The position numbers and the translations under genes are program-made. Shown one piece after another: positions 19,502 to 21,273 of a DNA stretch of 21,273 nt (positions are counted from its first letter, which is position 1; the number at the start of each line of letters is the position of its first letter). The notes under the pieces were generated by a model. It was given only the letters and a program-made list of their open reading frames with translations. It had not been told where the DNA came from and searched no databases. The stretch covers positions 1 through 21,273 of the forward strand of contig DATBIM010000141.1 in the NCBI GenBank assembly GCA_036556905.1, given 5' to 3'. The stretch comes from 40CM-4-69-5 sp036556905. GTDB lineage: Bacteria; Methylomirabilota; Methylomirabilia; Rokubacteriales; CSP1-6.

Positions 19502-21103
19502 CTAGGGGGCGAGCCAGACCTTCATGAAGGTGTTGTTGTCGTAGACCGTCGCCGCCCACTTGTGGCCACGGACCTTCTTGTCCCGGAAGTGGAACCCCTC
19601 GACCCAGGCCACCGGCACCGCCGAGACTGATCCGGCCAGGATGTGACGCTGCAGCTCGTGGTAGAGCTGCGCGCGCTTGGCGCGGTCCGTCTCCTTGAGG
19701 GCGCGCTCGGCCAGATCATCGACCTTGGCGTCGGACCACTTGCCCCAGTTGCTGCCGGCCGGGGTGGTGTAGATGAGCGAGAACACGTCGGCCGGGTCGG
19801 ACGTCACCATCGCGCGATCCTGGATGGCGATGAAGGTGAAATCGCCCTTGCCGTAGACGGCGAAGCCGGCCGCGCTCTCGTAGGTCTTGATCGTGCCCCG
19901 GATCCCGATCTTCCGGAGCTGGGAGAGGATGAGCTGGGCCCGATCCACGTAGCCGCCCACCGAGCGGACGGCGGCCTCGATGTCCAGGCCGTTGGGGTGA
20001 TGCTTCTCCACCAGCCGCTTGGCCTCGGCGAGGTCCTGGTCCTTGGGCTGCCGGCAGCCCGGCAGCTTCTGGAGCTCGTCCAGCCGGAGCGCGAAATCCC
20101 CGAAGAGCTTGGGGTCGAGGAGCGCGCAGGCCACGCCCGCGCCCTCGAAGGCCTTGCTCACCAGATCCTGACGATCGATGGCCAAATTGACGGCCCGGCG
20201 CAGATCGGGGTTGTTGAAGGGCGGCTTCTGGGTGTGCAGATAGATCAGGGCCAGCGTGGCGATCGAGTTCTGGCTGATGTCGACCTCGTCCCCCCGGGCC
20301 CGTCGGAGCTCGTCGGCCTCCGTCTTGCGCAGCGGCGGCCAGGTGTCCCAGAGGTGGATGCGGCCGGCCTTGGCCGCGGCGAGCTGGGTAGGTCCGCCGA
20401 CCAGCACGAACTGCTTCACCCCGTCCAGGTAGGGAAGGCCTGGGATGAAGTAGTCTTTGTTCTTCTCCCACTCGATCACGCTGCCCCGCTCGTAGCGCTT
20501 GAACTTGAAGGGTCCGGTGCCGATCTGGGCCTCGGGGCGGGAGAGGTCGTTGCCGAACTTGTCCAGCACGTGCTTGGCGACGATCCGGCACCAGGCCGAG
20601 CCCAGGTATTCCACGAACGGCGCGGCCGCGAACTTGAGGTTGATCTGCACGGTCAGGGGATTCACCGCCTCCACGCTGGCCACCACAGGCTTGAGCATGG
20701 AGCCGCAGCGGGGACTCTTGAAGTCCGGGGTCAGGACCCGGTCGAGACTGGCTTTCACGTCGGTGGCAGTGAAGGGCTGGCCGTCGTGCCACTTGACGCC
20801 CCGCCGGAGCTGGAAGGTGTAGGTCTTGCCGTCGGGCGAGACCGTCCAGCGCTCGGCGAGATCCCCGACGATCTTCGTCGGGTCGTCGGGATCGTGGTGC
20901 AGGAGGCCCGAGTACACGCCGGCGACGGCCTGCTGCACGGACAGCGGCGATTCCGTGTGGATGTCCAGGCGGCCGGGATCGCCGTAGACGTACCAGTTGA
21001 GGATGCCGCCATGACGCGGCTTGTCCTGGGCGGCGACGCCGGCGACGCTGGCGCCCAGCGCCAGGAGCGCGAGGACGACGACGAGGATCTTCGAGCGCAT
21101 CAT
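19502..21103 (-). CDS. ABC transporter substrate-binding protein, family 5 (peptide/nickel/opine type)
   Basis: A 533-residue periplasmic binding protein of the SBP_bac_5 (DppA/OppA) family. A signal peptide is clear: basic start, hydrophobic core VVVLALLALGASVAGV, and a probable cleavage site after VAA near residue 26. Family blocks include PDGKTYTFQLRRGVKWHDGQPFTATDV, IGTGPFKFKRYERG, NNPDLRRAVNLAIDRQDLV, and the C-terminal helix RAQLYHELQRHIL. It captures a peptide, opine or similar solute for a Dpp/Opp-like importer. ATG 21103 has AGGAGG 7 bases upstream; a GTG just before it is less well placed. The permease gene ends 29 bases upstream on the same strand. The ligand cannot be read from sequence. 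Confidence 0.94.
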   Translation of the reverse strand: MMRSKILVVVLALLALGASVAGVAAQDKPRHGGILNWYVYGDPGRLDIHTESPLSVQQAVAGVYSGLLHHDPDDPTKIVGDLAERWTVSPDGKTYTFQLRRGVKWHDGQPFTATDVKASLDRVLTPDFKSPRCGSMLKPVVASVEAVNPLTVQINLKFAAAPFVEYLGSAWCRIVAKHVLDKFGNDLSRPEAQIGTGPFKFKRYERGSVIEWEKNKDYFIPGLPYLDGVKQFVLVGGPTQLAAAKAGRIHLWDTWPPLRKTEADELRRARGDEVDISQNSIATLALIYLHTQKPPFNNPDLRRAVNLAIDRQDLVSKAFEGAGVACALLDPKLFGDFALRLDELQKLPGCRQPKDQDLAEAKRLVEKHHPNGLDIEAAVRSVGGYVDRAQLILSQLRKIGIRGTIKTYESAAGFAVYGKGDFTFIAIQDRAMVTSDPADVFSLIYTTPAGSNWGKWSDAKVDDLAERALKETDRAKRAQLYHELQRHILAGSVSAVPVAWVEGFHFRDKKVRGHKWAATVYDNNTFMKVWLAP

Positions 21104-21132
21104 CACTGTCCCTCCTGTGATCGGGGGTGGCG

Positions 21133-21273
21133 TCAGCCGAGCCCCCCGCGGAGCCGAGGATCGGTCAAGTCCCGGATGGCGTCCCCCAGCAGATTCAGCC
21201 CGAAGACGGTCAGGCTGATCGCCGCGCCTGGGAAGAAGATCATCCAGGGCGCGGTCTCCAGCGCCTGCACCCC
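21133..21273 (-). CDS. ABC transporter permease, DppC/OppC type, C-terminal end (rest outside window)
   Basis: The last 46 codons of a permease enter the window from its right edge and end with TGA at 21133-21135. The visible peptide, APWMIFFPGAAISLTVFGLN followed by LLGDAIRDLTDPRL, is the final transmembrane helix and conserved C-terminal tail of BPD_transp_1 permeases of the DppC/OppC group. It forms the inner-membrane channel partner of the binding protein encoded directly downstream. Confidence 0.88.
   Translation of the reverse strand, partial: GVQALETAPWMIFFPGAAISLTVFGLNLLGDAIRDLTDPRLRGGLG

Overview
The window is 21.3 kb of very GC-rich bacterial chromosome, packed with short-gapped or overlapping genes on both strands. 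Lipoprotein and OmpA/Pal-type envelope genes point to a didermic (Gram-negative) cell. The mix of a family 5 peptide-type ABC transporter, LLM flavin oxidoreductase, amidase, ferredoxin and CoA enzymes fits an environmental heterotroph. My best guess is an uncultivated soil lineage such as Rokubacteriales/Methylomirabilota, but that is inference from gene style only. I see no tRNA, rRNA, CRISPR array, insertion sequence or phage gene.

Layout. 1-2160: the 3' end of a ferredoxin, a proline-catabolic P5C dehydrogenase, and a small coiled-coil protein on the other strand. 2257-4781 (+): a luciferase-like monooxygenase overlapping an EamA transporter that runs in frame, with no stop, into a GNAT acetyltransferase. 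4794-6864 (-): a 3-hydroxyisobutyrate dehydrogenase-like enzyme overlapping an unusual GNAT plus ABC_sub_bind two-domain protein, with a possible 15-codon leader ORF in front. 7018-8673 (+): an amidase with an extra N-terminal helical domain. 8413-9660 (-): a GlxA/AraC-type regulator whose 3' end runs 261 bp antisense into the amidase. 9759-11747 (+): a DUF4242 protein, an unknown 151-aa protein and an MFS transporter.

The most interesting part is the minus-strand cluster 15467-11769: an SDR, an alpha/beta hydrolase, an ECF sigma factor, a three-domain protein (anti-sigma zinc motif, O6-methylguanine methyltransferase, Ada-type zinc domain) and a 62-aa protein. The sigma factor and three-domain protein share an ATGA stop/start. 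This looks like an Ada-type alkylation sensor whose output passes through a sigma/anti-sigma pair instead of an AraC-type DNA-binding domain.

15519-16885 (+) holds tenA and a HAD phosphatase overlapping by ATGA, a thiamine-salvage pair. 17026-18563 has a Pal-like lipoprotein and a convergent small membrane protein separated by two strong hairpins. 18624-19418 is a PaaG-like enoyl-CoA isomerase/hydratase. 19502-21273 (-) is the substrate-binding protein of a Dpp/Opp-type ABC importer, preceded by the 3' end of its permease, which leaves the window.
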